Part shown: one piece after another, positions 1 to 9,137 of the stretch
Layout of the letters: every line of letters begins with the position of its first letter
How positions within the stretch are numbered: position 1 is the stretch's first letter
Source of the DNA: Raphanus sativus
Lineage: Eukaryota; Streptophyta; Magnoliopsida; Brassicales; Brassicaceae
Direction of reading: 5' to 3'
Length of the DNA stretch: 64,000 bases
NCBI RefSeq assembly: GCF_000801105.2
Contig: NC_079515.1
Span: forward strand, 23,149,407-23,213,406
Program-made: the position numbers and the translations under genes
The notes under the pieces: model-generated
What the model was told of the DNA's origin: nothing
Seen by the model: the letters and a program-made list of their open reading frames with translations, nothing else
Databases searched by the model: none

Positions 1-101
1 GGGCTTGTACTAGTTTTGGCCACGCACGAATAATATTTGCTCTTTGTGAAGCTTGTTAGCGCGGGAGCAATAGGCAAACCACAAGGAGTTATGGTTGTCC
101 G

Positions 102-367
102 TATTGAAACACAAGGATCAAATAAGTATAACTCTCTTATTATAAACCTGAGAAACTGACTCAAAACTCAAGTTTAATCCCCTAGCTCCGTTAAGGTATG
201 TCACAACTTTGACACATACTTATATAGGGCTTATGCTTATCCTAATCTTAATAGATATAACAATATTAGATAACTCCTAAATATATATGTGTATATCTCC
301 ATAACTCGGTAGATTAGGATAACTCCTTGCATCTCAATCTTCTTTTCTTTTCAAGCTTAATCTAACA
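102..367 (-). repeat. 3' LTR of the GH3-inserted Copia
   Basis: On the minus strand it begins TGTTAGATTAAG and ends TTTCAATA, so the 3' terminus lacks the usual CA. The matching LTR lies at 4596-4861. The RT/RNase H reading frame ends inside this LTR at 334, so coding sequence, polypurine tract (about 368-378) and LTR overlap. Confidence 0.93.
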
Positions 368-2133
368 GTCTCCCCCTTAAGCTTGAAACACTCTCTCTTC
401 ACTTCTTGCATCCCAATCAAGTCTCGCATTTCCTTGTGTTTGATTCTTCCAAGTGCCTTTGTCAGGATGTCGGCCTTCTGTTGATCTCCTGAGACATGCT
501 CTACGGTAACCTGTCCCCTCTCGACACACTCGCGTATAAAATGGAATCGTGCATGGATGTGTTTGCTTCTCCCGTGGAAAACAGGGTTTCGCGTGAGTGC
601 GATAGCAGACTGGTTGTCGATCCTGATCACCACCTTTTGCACAAACTCCTTGGTGATTTCACTTAGCAGTTCCTGTAACCATATGGCTTGCTTAGCAGCC
701 TCTGTTCCTGCCATGAACTCTGCCTCACAGCTTGAAAGTGCAACCGTCTCTTGTTTGGCTGAGCTCCACGTGATCACATTCTCACCTAGATAGAATATAT
801 GGCCTGCAGTGCTTCTCCCGTCGTCTGGATCAATGTTATGACTACTGTCACTGTATCCAATAAGTCGTGGGACCACAGAGTTTGATCGGGTGAAAACCAG
901 ACCGAGTGCTGTAGTTCCTTGAAGATACCTGAGACAATGCTTCATTGCAGCTCCATGTGATGTCTTAGGACATTGCATATATCGGCTCAAGACTCCCACT
1001 GTATACGCCATATCCGGTCTAGTGTGAAGTAAGTACCTCAAGCAGCCAACGTTTCTTCGATAACTTGTAGCCTCTATATCTGCTTCTTCAATCGACTTCT
1101 CGAGCTTCAAACCTTGTTCCATGGGCACATGTGACATATTGCACTTTATCATTCCACTCTCCTCCAAGATCTTAGTTGCATATCTCCTCTGATTCAATGT
1201 TATACGGCCCTCTTCCTGACTTACTTCAATGCCTAGGTAGTAACTCAACATACCCAAATCACTCATATCAAAGTTAGACGCCATCTCCTTCTTGAACTCA
1301 CTGATTATCTTTGGGCTCGCTCCTGTCACAAAGAGATCATCCACATATACGGCAACTACAAGTATATTTGTATTCACCGTTTTCCTGTAGACAGAGGGTT
1401 CTTTTGTGCATCTTGAGAATCCGAGTTCAAGTAGTATACCGTTGAGTTTGTTGTTCCACGCTCTTGGAGCCTGTTTTAACCCATACAATGCCTTGTGAAG
1501 TTTGTAAACCTTCCTCTCGCTTCCCTTTACTTCGAAGCCTTCTGGTTGTAGCACATAGACAGTCTCTTTTAATTCTCCATGTAGGAAAGCTGTTTTGACA
1601 TCAAGATGATGCACTTCCCATCCTCTGGCTGCTGCTATACTTACTAATAGTCTGATAGTTTCCAGTCGAGCAACAGGCGCAAACACCTCTTCATAATCGA
1701 TCCCATACTGTTGTACATATCCCTTGGCCATTAGTCGCGACTTGTACTTCTTTATGGACCCATCTGAATTAAATTTTATCTTGAACAGCCACCATAGTCC
1801 TATTGGTTTCACACCTTCTGGGAGATCAACTAGGCTCCATACTTTGTTCTTCTCGATTGACTGAAGTTCATCTAGACACGCCTCTATCCATTCCTTCAAC
1901 TGACTTGCTTCTGCAAAGTTCCTTGGCTCTTCATTAAGACACAACAGAAGCATCTCTCCTTCTTCCTCTGCTAGTAAGACGTAATCATCAAGGTATTTAG
2001 GCTTTGATGTTTGTCTTTCACTTCGTCTAGGAACTTCTTTCTCGTGATCTCCTGCATTATCTTCTTCATTCTTCACAGAACCTTCCTCAATGGTAACAAC
2101 AGGGTCACCCTTGTCGTTGCTGTCTGGCTCCAA
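334..2133 (-). CDS. Copia pol, C-terminal part: reverse transcriptase and RNase H
   Basis: An open frame of 599 codons from the first ATG, in the same frame as the upstream gag-integrase frame and separated from it by one TAA and 13 further codons. RT (RVT_2 type) starts near residue 95 ([20 protein letters not shown]). The catalytic motif is [11 protein letters not shown]. RNase H follows with [38 protein letters not shown] and the DNQSAIAL block near the end. The frame runs through the polypurine tract into the 3' LTR. It is best seen as the second half of one polyprotein; separate expression from the internal ATG is not supported. Confidence 0.9.
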   Translation of the reverse strand: MEPDSNDKGDPVVTIEEGSVKNEEDNAGDHEKEVPRRSERQTSKPKYLDDYVLLAEEEGEMLLLCLNEEPRNFAEASQLKEWIEACLDELQSIEKNKVWSLVDLPEGVKPIGLWWLFKIKFNSDGSIKKYKSRLMAKGYVQQYGIDYEEVFAPVARLETIRLLVSIAAARGWEVHHLDVKTAFLHGELKETVYVLQPEGFEVKGSERKVYKLHKALYGLKQAPRAWNNKLNGILLELGFSRCTKEPSVYRKTVNTNILVVAVYVDDLFVTGASPKIISEFKKEMASNFDMSDLGMLSYYLGIEVSQEEGRITLNQRRYATKILEESGMIKCNMSHVPMEQGLKLEKSIEEADIEATSYRRNVGCLRYLLHTRPDMAYTVGVLSRYMQCPKTSHGAAMKHCLRYLQGTTALGLVFTRSNSVVPRLIGYSDSSHNIDPDDGRSTAGHIFYLGENVITWSSAKQETVALSSCEAEFMAGTEAAKQAIWLQELLSEITKEFVQKVVIRIDNQSAIALTRNPVFHGRSKHIHARFHFIRECVERGQVTVEHVSGDQQKADILTKALGRIKHKEMRDLIGMQEVKRECFKLKGETVRLSLKRKED

Positions 2134-2172
2134 TGTACGTTGTTGATCATGGTGAACCTCACAAGTGTTCTT

Positions 2173-4572
2173 TTATATTCCATGATTTCCAAATTCTCCC
2201 AATGTCACGTTGAACTCCTCATAGTTTCTCAACTCTCCATCGACCCTCTTCCAGTTCCAACCTTTCGTTTCATCGAACACGACATCACGACTTACGACTA
2301 TTTTCCTTTTCTCTGGATCAAGTAACCGATAGGCCTTAGTGCCAGGCTCTGTTCCTAGGTGGACAAGCATCTGAGACCGGTCATCTAGCTTCTTTAGGTG
2401 CTGCTTATCAATCTTTGCGTAACACACACAACCAAAGATGCGTAGATGACTTATATTTGGTCGTTTTCCTCGCAATGCCTCGTATGGTGTTTTGTCCTGC
2501 AGTGACCTGGTTGCGATACGATTAATCAAGTAGCTAGCATGCCTCACCGACTCACCCCAGAGGTAACTTGGCATATGCATGTGCTTTAGGATGCTCCGTG
2601 CCATTCCCATAAGCGTCCTGTTTCGTCTCTCCACCACTCCGTTCTGTTGTGGAGAGTACGGAGCAGTGAGATGGCGTTTGATGCCTGCTTCCTCACAGTA
2701 TTGATTAAACTTATGGGAGGTGAATTCTCCACCACGATCTGTTCTGAATGTTGCTATGCTTTCACCAGTTTCTTTTTCAATCATTCCTCTGAGTTTCTTG
2801 AACCTTTCAAACACCTCGCTTTTCTCTTTCAATAGACTTATCCACATATATCGTGTGTGATCATCAATGACCACGAAGATGTATCTGTTTCCTCCCATAG
2901 TACTCGGCGTTATTGGACCACATAGGTCACCGTGGAGTAATTCCATAGGTCTGGTTGCTCTATAGGTCGTTGCTTGAGGAAACATCTTTCTTGCTTGCTT
3001 TCCAAGCAAACATGATGGGCATACCTCATTAGTAACATTGACATTGGTGACTCCACTGACTAGCTCCTTCTGCATCATAAGCTTCATAGTTGCAGTGTTG
3101 ACATGCCCAAGTCTAGCGTGCCATCGGTTTGACTCACTTATCTTGCTCAAGTGTAAGTGAGCAGAGTCTCTGATGCCCATTCGTACTTTATAGAGACGGT
3201 TCTTGGACCTATTTGCTCTCACCAAAAGCTTGCCGTGCTGATCTCGCATAGTTAAATGCTCTCCTTTCAATCGTATATCACAGCCAGACTCCGTTGCTTG
3301 TCCGAGGCTGATGATATTGCTTTTCAGTTCAGGGATAAAGTACACATCATTCATCTTTCTGGCTTCTCCATTCACATCTATGAAAGATATAGTGCCTTTT
3401 CCTTTGATGTCAATCCTTGAGTCATCACCAAATCTGACCTTTCCAGAGACAGTTTTGTCTATTGTCGAAAAATATCTTTGATCCCCAGTCATATGGTTGC
3501 TGGCTCCATTGTCCAAATACCATATATCTTCCGCATCAGTGCTGGTTTCATATTTTTCAGGCAAGCAATTCTTCTCGTTGAGATATACGACTTCATTCAT
3601 CATGAGCTCGTCTGCCTCCAGAGTGTCACTGTCAGTGTCGTTAAGATGTACGACTTCATTCATCATAAGTTCATCTGCCTCCAGAGTGTCATTGTTGGAG
3701 TTTTCTAAGGCTTCCTGCAGCTTGAGGAGTCGATCTGGGCAATCAGAGGCATAATGTCCCTGTTTGTCGCATCGGTAACACATAATCCTCGATGTGTCTC
3801 TGCCTCTTCCTCTGCCTCGTCCTCTGTAATTTGATCTTCCTCCTCTGCCACGGCTTCTGTTATCTCTGTTATAGTCTCGTTGGTCTTTATAGCCATCTCG
3901 ATATTGTGTAGCTTGTGATTCCTTCGAGTCATCGTTTGAGTACATCAGCTTTGCTTGATCATCTGTGGGTTCTTCTTCTTCACTGATTCTCTCCTCATAT
4001 GCTTTTAACCGACCCATTATGTCTTCAAAGCTTGTTTTATTTAGATCTAAGACCTGTTCCAGAGATGCAACAATGTGTATGTATTTTCTTCTTGGAAGGC
4101 TGGATAAGAACTTCTTAACCAACTTCGGTTCTTCCATACTTACTCCTAGAGCAGCAGATTTTGAGGCTATCTCCGCTAACTTGCCTCCAAAGTCATCGAT
4201 TTTGTCTGTCTCAGACATCTTTAACCGATCAAACTCGCTCATCAAAGTCTGCAGTCTAGCTTCCTTAACTCTTTCTGCTCCTACATGTCTGGTCTTTATT
4301 GCCTCCCACACTTTCTTTGCCGACTTAAGCTCTCCGACTTGCAGGACTAGTACTTCTGGTATGGATTGAAACAGGAGACCCATCGCCATATCATTCTTCT
4401 CGCCTTCTAGGGTTTCCTCTTCAACCACCTCCCAAACTTTATGTATCTTCAGGACGTTCTTCATCCTTATTGCCCACACAGTATAATTTGTTGCAGTGAG
4501 CATGGGGCATCGGATGGACGAACTCCCTTCTTCCTTAGATTTCATATTAGCAGCAACGATTTCGGTACTCAT
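2173..4572 (-). CDS. Copia gag, protease and integrase
   Basis: The start is taken at MSTEIVAANMKSKEEG (4572), just after the primer-binding site; an ATG at 4608 would lie inside the LTR. A gag domain of UBN2 type comes first. A basic RGGRSNYRGRGRGRGR stretch and the CCHC zinc knuckle CYRCDKQGHYASDC follow near residue 264. The protease motif is LDNGASNHMTG near 350. A pre-integrase HHCC-like region (RWHARLGHV), integrase core motifs (HGDLCGP, VIDDHTRYMW, RTDRGGEF) and the C-terminal NGVVERRNRTL complete it. The frame ends at a TAA (2173-2175) where relatives continue into RT. A 64-bp tandem duplication lies between the zinc knuckle and protease. Confidence 0.9.
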   Translation of the reverse strand: MSTEIVAANMKSKEEGSSSIRCPMLTATNYTVWAIRMKNVLKIHKVWEVVEEETLEGEKNDMAMGLLFQSIPEVLVLQVGELKSAKKVWEAIKTRHVGAERVKEARLQTLMSEFDRLKMSETDKIDDFGGKLAEIASKSAALGVSMEEPKLVKKFLSSLPRRKYIHIVASLEQVLDLNKTSFEDIMGRLKAYEERISEEEEPTDDQAKLMYSNDDSKESQATQYRDGYKDQRDYNRDNRSRGRGGRSNYRGRGRGRGRDTSRIMCYRCDKQGHYASDCPDRLLKLQEALENSNNDTLEADELMMNEVVHLNDTDSDTLEADELMMNEVVYLNEKNCLPEKYETSTDAEDIWYLDNGASNHMTGDQRYFSTIDKTVSGKVRFGDDSRIDIKGKGTISFIDVNGEARKMNDVYFIPELKSNIISLGQATESGCDIRLKGEHLTMRDQHGKLLVRANRSKNRLYKVRMGIRDSAHLHLSKISESNRWHARLGHVNTATMKLMMQKELVSGVTNVNVTNEVCPSCLLGKQARKMFPQATTYRATRPMELLHGDLCGPITPSTMGGNRYIFVVIDDHTRYMWISLLKEKSEVFERFKKLRGMIEKETGESIATFRTDRGGEFTSHKFNQYCEEAGIKRHLTAPYSPQQNGVVERRNRTLMGMARSILKHMHMPSYLWGESVRHASYLINRIATRSLQDKTPYEALRGKRPNISHLRIFGCVCYAKIDKQHLKKLDDRSQMLVHLGTEPGTKAYRLLDPEKRKIVVSRDVVFDETKGWNWKRVDGELRNYEEFNVTLGEFGNHGI
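3580..3692 (-). repeat. In-frame tandem duplication in Copia gag
   Basis: The peptide DTLEADELMMNEVV occurs twice, 21 residues apart, between zinc knuckle and protease. The DNA copies (about 3581-3629 and 3645-3692) differ at several positions, so the duplication predates this insertion. Confidence 0.8.
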
Positions 4573-4580
4573 CTCCCTCA

Positions 4581-4593
4581 GGCTCTGATACCA
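4581..4593 (-). other. Primer-binding site, initiator tRNA-Met
   Basis: Minus-strand TGGTATCAGAGCC, complementary to the 3' end of plant initiator tRNA-Met, lies two bases inside the 5' LTR (4596-4861). Confidence 0.88.
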
Positions 4594-4595
4594 AA

Positions 4596-4861
4596 TATTG
4601 AAACACAAGGATCAAATAAGTATAACTCTCTTATTATAAACCTGAGAAACTGACTCAAAACTCAAGTTTAATCCCCTAGCTCCGTTAAGGTATGTCACAA
4701 CTTTGACACATACTTATATAGGGCTTATGCTTATCCTAATCTTAATAGATATAACAATATTAGATAACTCCTAAATATATATGTGTATATCTCCATAACT
4801 CGGTAGATTAGGATAACTCCTTGCATCTCAATCTTCTTTTCTTTTCAAGCTTAATCCAACA
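4596..4861 (-). repeat. 5' LTR of the GH3-inserted Copia
   Basis: It matches 102-367 at 265 of 266 positions. The 5-bp target duplication copy GTCCG follows at 4862-4866. Confidence 0.93.
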
Positions 4862-5522
4862 GTCCGGTGAATGAACCTAAACATCATCACCTTTCCTTGC
4901 TTATAACCATCGAAATGCCTTAAATATCAACCAAAAAGATATCAATCCATCTTCGGCGTCAAATAATTACTTGGCAGCACACAAAAAAAAGCATGTAAAT
5001 ATTTATTACTTGGACATAAGGACAGAGCATAGTGAATAGCCGATTTGCAGATTTTCAAAGTAGATGTGGTTCGCAGGATATATCTTTTGATTCCCGCTTG
5101 AAGTTCCAGAGCTAAACAACCATTAATTACAACAATTTTATAACTCTTTGATTCAGCAAAATCTTTCATAAGTAAATAAGAAACTCTAGTTTTATTCTTT
5201 TGGAACAAGGAAACTCTAGTTATTCAAATGATAAGATAGTGTGTAGTGTATACCTTCGGTTAAACGTAGTAATGGGTTCGCTCGAAATAATGTCCGAGGG
5301 TTCTCCGTTTGCCACACGATCGATGTAAGGCTTAAGATCTTCATAGCTCACCACTGGTACGTTCTTCTTGAATAGCTCTTTGTCAGAGCTCCCTTCGAGA
5401 AAACGGTGGAGATACTCTGTGTTTGCGTTAGCTTTGAGTATCTTGTCCAATACATCATCTTGTATTTGCTTGGCATTTGAAGTTAGCTCTTCCAGAAAAG
5501 AGAGATCACAGCCTACACTCAT

Positions 5523-6274
5523 ATTTATTCTTTTAGATGTCTGTAACACCAACCATATCAGTGATTCCTTTATATCGATGCAAGTGCTTTTAATAATGTC
5601 AAGCCTGGGAAACCGTTTATATTGTTTATACAAGCCAGACTGGACTACGCGTTTGTCGATGAAAATGGACTAGTAGTGCGAGCTAGTTTAATAATCCCTC
5701 AGTTTTTTATGTAAGTAATCTTGAATGCATAAAGATTAAGAAATATATTATTTATTTTAAAAATTGCATTTGATATATAAATTATGTATAGTTAAACAAA
5801 TCTATATATATATATAAAGTAGAATCTTTTTCTTTTTATGACATGTGGAAGAAGGATATGCGAATCTTTGTAACGATTCAGAAGTTGATTCACTACTTTT
5901 TTATCATAAGTTGAAACTATTAGCCACTAGCCAGAGTATAAAACTCTATATTTGCTATATTAACAAGAACCGTTATGCATCTGTTGAACAAAAGAAGGCA
6001 GGTATCATGGCAAGAAAACAAATAAAAGAAGGTTACTTATCAGTACTTAATCAAGCCGTCCCAACCACAAGTCGCGACTTTACTCTGCTCCAGAGGAGGC
6101 AACTCGGCTCCAATGCATACCCCACTGTGACATTTAAGAGTCCTGAAGACGTTGCAGCTCTCAGCATAATGCTCTCCTTTAGCTTCTGCTTGTTGTCCCT
6201 TCTTCTTTGTCTGATCCTCTGCATATTTCTTCTGCTCCTCAGTCAACTCTCCCTGAACAACCTCCTTCCTCAAG
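5523..6274. other. GH3 upstream region and an unidentified ORF remnant
   Basis: The first 300 bases are AT-rich 5' flank of the GH3 gene. The minus frame 6273-6040 contains a Lys/Glu-rich stretch ([20 protein letters not shown]) and then [13 protein letters not shown] do not recognise it. The sharp edge against the LTR at 6275 suggests a gene scrap next to a transposon remnant. Confidence 0.3.
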
Positions 6275-6790
6275 TATTAGAGTTGATCAAATTGTGTAAT
6301 TGGTTTAGTCTAAACCGTGTACTTAACCGATTCTTGTAAAGCCTCTGTATAAATATAAACAAGAGTAACAACTCTGTAACAAAATAAGTAATAACTGTAA
6401 CAGAATAACAGAACGTTTTCATTTTGCATTTTATCTTCTTCAACATCTCTAACATGGTATCAGAGCAATGAGCTCAAACTCAGCTTTCGAATCGAAGCCA
6501 CGTTTCAGTCGTCGGATTCTCAGCATCCGTCTCAAGCTCCACCCATTCCTTTTCCCCCGTCTCTTGTCTCAACTTTCCTCCGCTTCTGCTCGCTCTGTTT
6601 AATATTGTAAACCGAAACGCCGGTCGTTGTACTTCCACGTAGCTCAGAGCAGGTAGGATTTAAAACGACATGTTTTGGGTTGGATTGATCGGGTTTGATT
6701 TCGGTCGGTTTTGAGATACAAGGCGGTTAACATTCCGGCGAAGAGGAAACGGCTTCTCCGTCGTAGGATTGAATCAGATCCATCTCGCGC
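6275..6790 (+). mobile_element. Copia remnant: 5' LTR, primer site and leader only
   Basis: A probable LTR runs from 6275 (TATTAGAG, a decayed TGTTAGAG) to 6454 (CTCTAACA). It is followed directly by the primer-binding site TGGTATCAGAGC at 6455. About 330 bp of leader-like sequence follows, with no gag frame and no second LTR, so the body has been lost. The end at 6790 is approximate. Confidence 0.65.
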
Positions 6791-7019
6791 GCGATTGCAA
6801 TTTGTGTGAAACTTGAAAGATTAACCCGAACTTTTGTTTTATCCTTTTTCACATTTACCCCATTAGTTTTTGTTTTGACACTTACACCCCATTGACTTAC
6901 ACGATAGTCAAACCGAGTAAAACCAAAAGGAACCGAAAGCCAAAATTAAGGTTTCTTATGCTGAGCTGACGGTGGCGATATGTAACACATGTCTAATATT
7001 CGGAGACGTATTTATTCAA

Positions 7020-7284
7020 TACTCTCTCCGTTTCTTAAAGAGTGTCGTTGTGACATTTTTCACACAGATTAAGAAAGTTGTTGAAATATATGTAAATTGT
7101 AATTAATTATACCTCTTTGACCAATAATATTTTAGATAAATAAAATTATTTATAAAATCAATGCAGTTTGCAATTAATTTTCAGCTGAAAGTTAGTATAA
7201 TTTACATTGGAATTGTAAAGTGACACTCTTTGTGTAACAAGAAAATGAGTTTAGAGTGACACTTATTATGAAACAGATGGAGTA
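7020..7284. mobile_element. Stowaway-like MITE
   Basis: Imperfect terminal inverted repeats: left CTCTCTCCGTTTCTTAAAG, right ATTATGAAACAGATGGAG (inverted). The CTCCGTTTC core is the Stowaway/Tc1-mariner MITE signature. TA dinucleotides flank both ends (7020-7021, 7283-7284). It is AT-rich with no ORF. Confidence 0.65.
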
Positions 7285-7527
7285 ATTGTTAATCTAGAAA
7301 AATCTGAAAATATTTCTACAGAAATGTAAACGTAATTCAGTTTATGTGGTCTGGTTATGTATTCATCATTACATCCAAACATTGCATCTTTGTCAACACA
7401 TTCAAATAAACTACACGTTTTTCTGGAGTACAAATAGTTATAAAATTACGAAATAAAAAGGAATAAATACACTAAAGATGAAGAATTTATAAACTATTTT
7501 CATATACTGTTTAAAATGTATGTAAAT

Positions 7528-7583
7528 ACACGCTGATGTGGCCAGGATACCTCTATAATTCTAAAGAAAAAACACGCTGATGT
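7528..7583 (+). mobile_element. Extremely 5'-truncated SINE, 32 bp, with target duplication
   Basis: ACACGCTGATGT occurs at 7528-7539 and 7572-7583. The 32 bases between start GGCCAGGATACCTCT and end in an A-rich tail. They match the 3' tail of the complete SINE at 28308-28505. This looks like a retroposition event that copied only the last bases of the SINE RNA. Confidence 0.72.
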
Positions 7584-7702
7584 ATGCTTCTAGGCTTGTA
7601 GCACATAGGTCGTTCTTTGATAGTTTTGCATGGATAAAAATTACTACAATGAAATTATGCACTGGTTCTAAGGATATATCACAAATCAAGAAATTTATAT
7701 TT

Positions 7703-8040
7703 AATCATTGATGCATGTGAAAGTCCCCTTATCTAGTGGTTTGACTAAGTATTCAATTGTTTCTACATCTGGAGGTTTGGGGTTCAAACCCTAAAAAATA
7801 CCAAATTATGCAGATTATGGAGAAACAAGTTACATGAGATATTCAGCTTGGTGCATGGCATACCATCGAACATAGATCTCATAGGACGACTCAGAGTGGT
7901 GCAGTCAGACGTGTATTCTCACAGGGTGGTAGAATTGTCGGCTGTAAAATCGTCTTTGTAATATTCTCATCATTATAATAGCATAATTAATCGATAATAA
8001 TCGATCCAGATGTTCAAAAAAAAAAAATCATTGACGCATG
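7703..8040 (+). mobile_element. tRNA-derived SINE with 15-bp target duplication
   Basis: The 5' end has polymerase III signals: an A-box-like TAGTGGTTTGACTAAG and the B box GGTTCAAACCC. The body ends in a poly-A run (8016-8027). Target duplications are AATCATTGATGCATG (7703-7717) and AATCATTGACGCATG (8026-8040), one mismatch. The sequence differs from the SINE at 28308, so it is another family. Confidence 0.82.
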
Positions 8041-8186
8041 CATGCTTACATAGTCGAACTCAAAATAACATTAAAAAAAAACTAAAGAACTTGTATATTT
8101 CAAAAGAAAAATACACTTAAAATATTGCACTCGTACTAGTGTAGTAGTGTATACTAATGATTCATTCGGACTTAGATACTGCTTCA

Positions 8187-9137
8187 TCAAAATATGATAT
8201 CCCTTAATCTCTCTTCTATCCTTGATGGATCAATGCCGATCCGACATATTATAGCCTGCAAATATTCATTTAGGGAATCACGTATACATGCATAATCAAA
8301 GTGATCCAAAACTATATTAAACATACGTGACACGGAAATATGTGGATGTTTTTCATACATACCTGACCTACGATTATATAAATGATCATCCTATCATTCA
8401 AGTTCTGAAGATTAGCATTCACTACTTGAGCTCCTTCTTCTTCAAAAACACTCACAAGCTCGTGTAACATTACTCTTTTCTTGTTCAGATCCATAATCAG
8501 ATTCATTTCTATGGTCGAGTCCCTCGAATAAATACTGAGTTTCGGCAGAAAAGACAACGACCCTTCATAGTGATTACTCACTTCATCTCCTAGCAAAGTC
8601 ATTTTCTTCTCCCTCAGATAATTTACCTTTTCTTTCAATTGGATCATGTATGATGTTGCTTGATCTATAAGTTGAGGCACCGGTAACTGCTACAGCCAAT
8701 AAAAAATAATCCCAAATTACTTTCATATCTTTTGTATGAATCTTGTGATGTATATATATAAGTAAAACGTAAAAAGCCTATAAGTGAAACCACTGGTTTT
8801 TGTCCGTATTATATATAATATATACTTTTGGTACATATGTTTTTATTTTGCATAAAACGATTAGAAAACCCATTGATTATATAAATGGGGATGTGTAGAT
8901 GATTTTGTTTGCATAGAGGCGCGCTTAGACGGTCATATTTTGTGGCAATTTATACATCTAACACTAATTGTTTAGTTATGTTTTTTTGACACAAAATATA
9001 TATAAGTTAAGTACATTAGAGAAATAGAAACATACCCTATGAGTGGGAGAAACATGAGAAGAGAGTATAGCGAAGAGATGTTTCATGCGCGTTCGTCGCT
9101 CTTTCTCTCTGAGGTTTCGTTGTTCCCTCAGCGACAT
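8187..9137 (-). CDS. Small bHLH transcription factor, intact, 3 exons
   Basis: Predicted 164-residue nuclear DNA-binding protein. Exon 1 is 9137-9036, exon 2 is 8686-8363, exon 3 is 8255-8187 (TGA). All introns are GT/AG and in frame. The basic region and helix 1 read REQRNLREKERRTRMKHLF, then the loop SSHVSPTHR; exon 2 supplies helix 2 (LPVPQLIDQATSYMIQLKEK). A C-terminal ACT-like region (LPKLSIYSRDSTIEMNLIMD) and the tail IGIDPSRIEERLRDIIF follow. ATG 9137 is the first after an in-frame TAG upstream. This is the short bHLH type I recall from At1g10585/At1g10586. A tandem paralogue lies at 12044-12951. Target genes cannot be inferred. Confidence 0.85.

Larger units (their letters stand above)
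102..4861 (-). mobile_element. Ty1/Copia LTR retrotransposon, young, minus strand
   Basis: The element has two 266-bp LTRs (102-367 and 4596-4861), a primer-binding site just inside the 5' LTR, a polypurine tract before the 3' LTR, and a 5-bp target duplication GTCCG at 97-101 and 4862-4866. Domain order gag, protease, integrase, RT, RNase H is Copia type. The LTRs differ at a single base (t363 versus c4857), which implies a very recent insertion. It lies in exon 3 of a GH3 gene in the same transcriptional direction. One in-frame stop separates integrase from RT, so this copy is probably not autonomous. Confidence 0.95.
1..5522 (-). pseudogene. GH3-type acyl-acid amido synthetase gene, 5' part, split by a Copia element
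   Basis: GH3 enzymes adenylate an acyl acid (auxin, jasmonate, benzoates) and join it to an amino acid in the cytosol. Three exons can be read on the minus strand. Exon 1 is 5522-5254 (ATG at 5522; N-terminus MSVGCDLSFLEELTSNAKQI, then SYEDLKPYIDRVANGEPSDI). Exon 2 is 5111-5010 and carries the AMP-binding motif SSGTSSGNQK. Exon 3 starts at 4918 (VMMFRFIHR) and resumes at 101-1 beyond the insertion with TPCGLPIAPALTSF, matching the GH3 TPxGLPxxPxxTS block. Splice sites are GT/AG and all three phases agree. The rest of the gene lies beyond the left edge. The flanking exon pieces are open, so apart from the element the coding sequence looks undamaged. The subgroup (divergent group III type) is inferred. 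A protein could be made only if the element were spliced out, for which I see no evidence. Confidence 0.85.
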
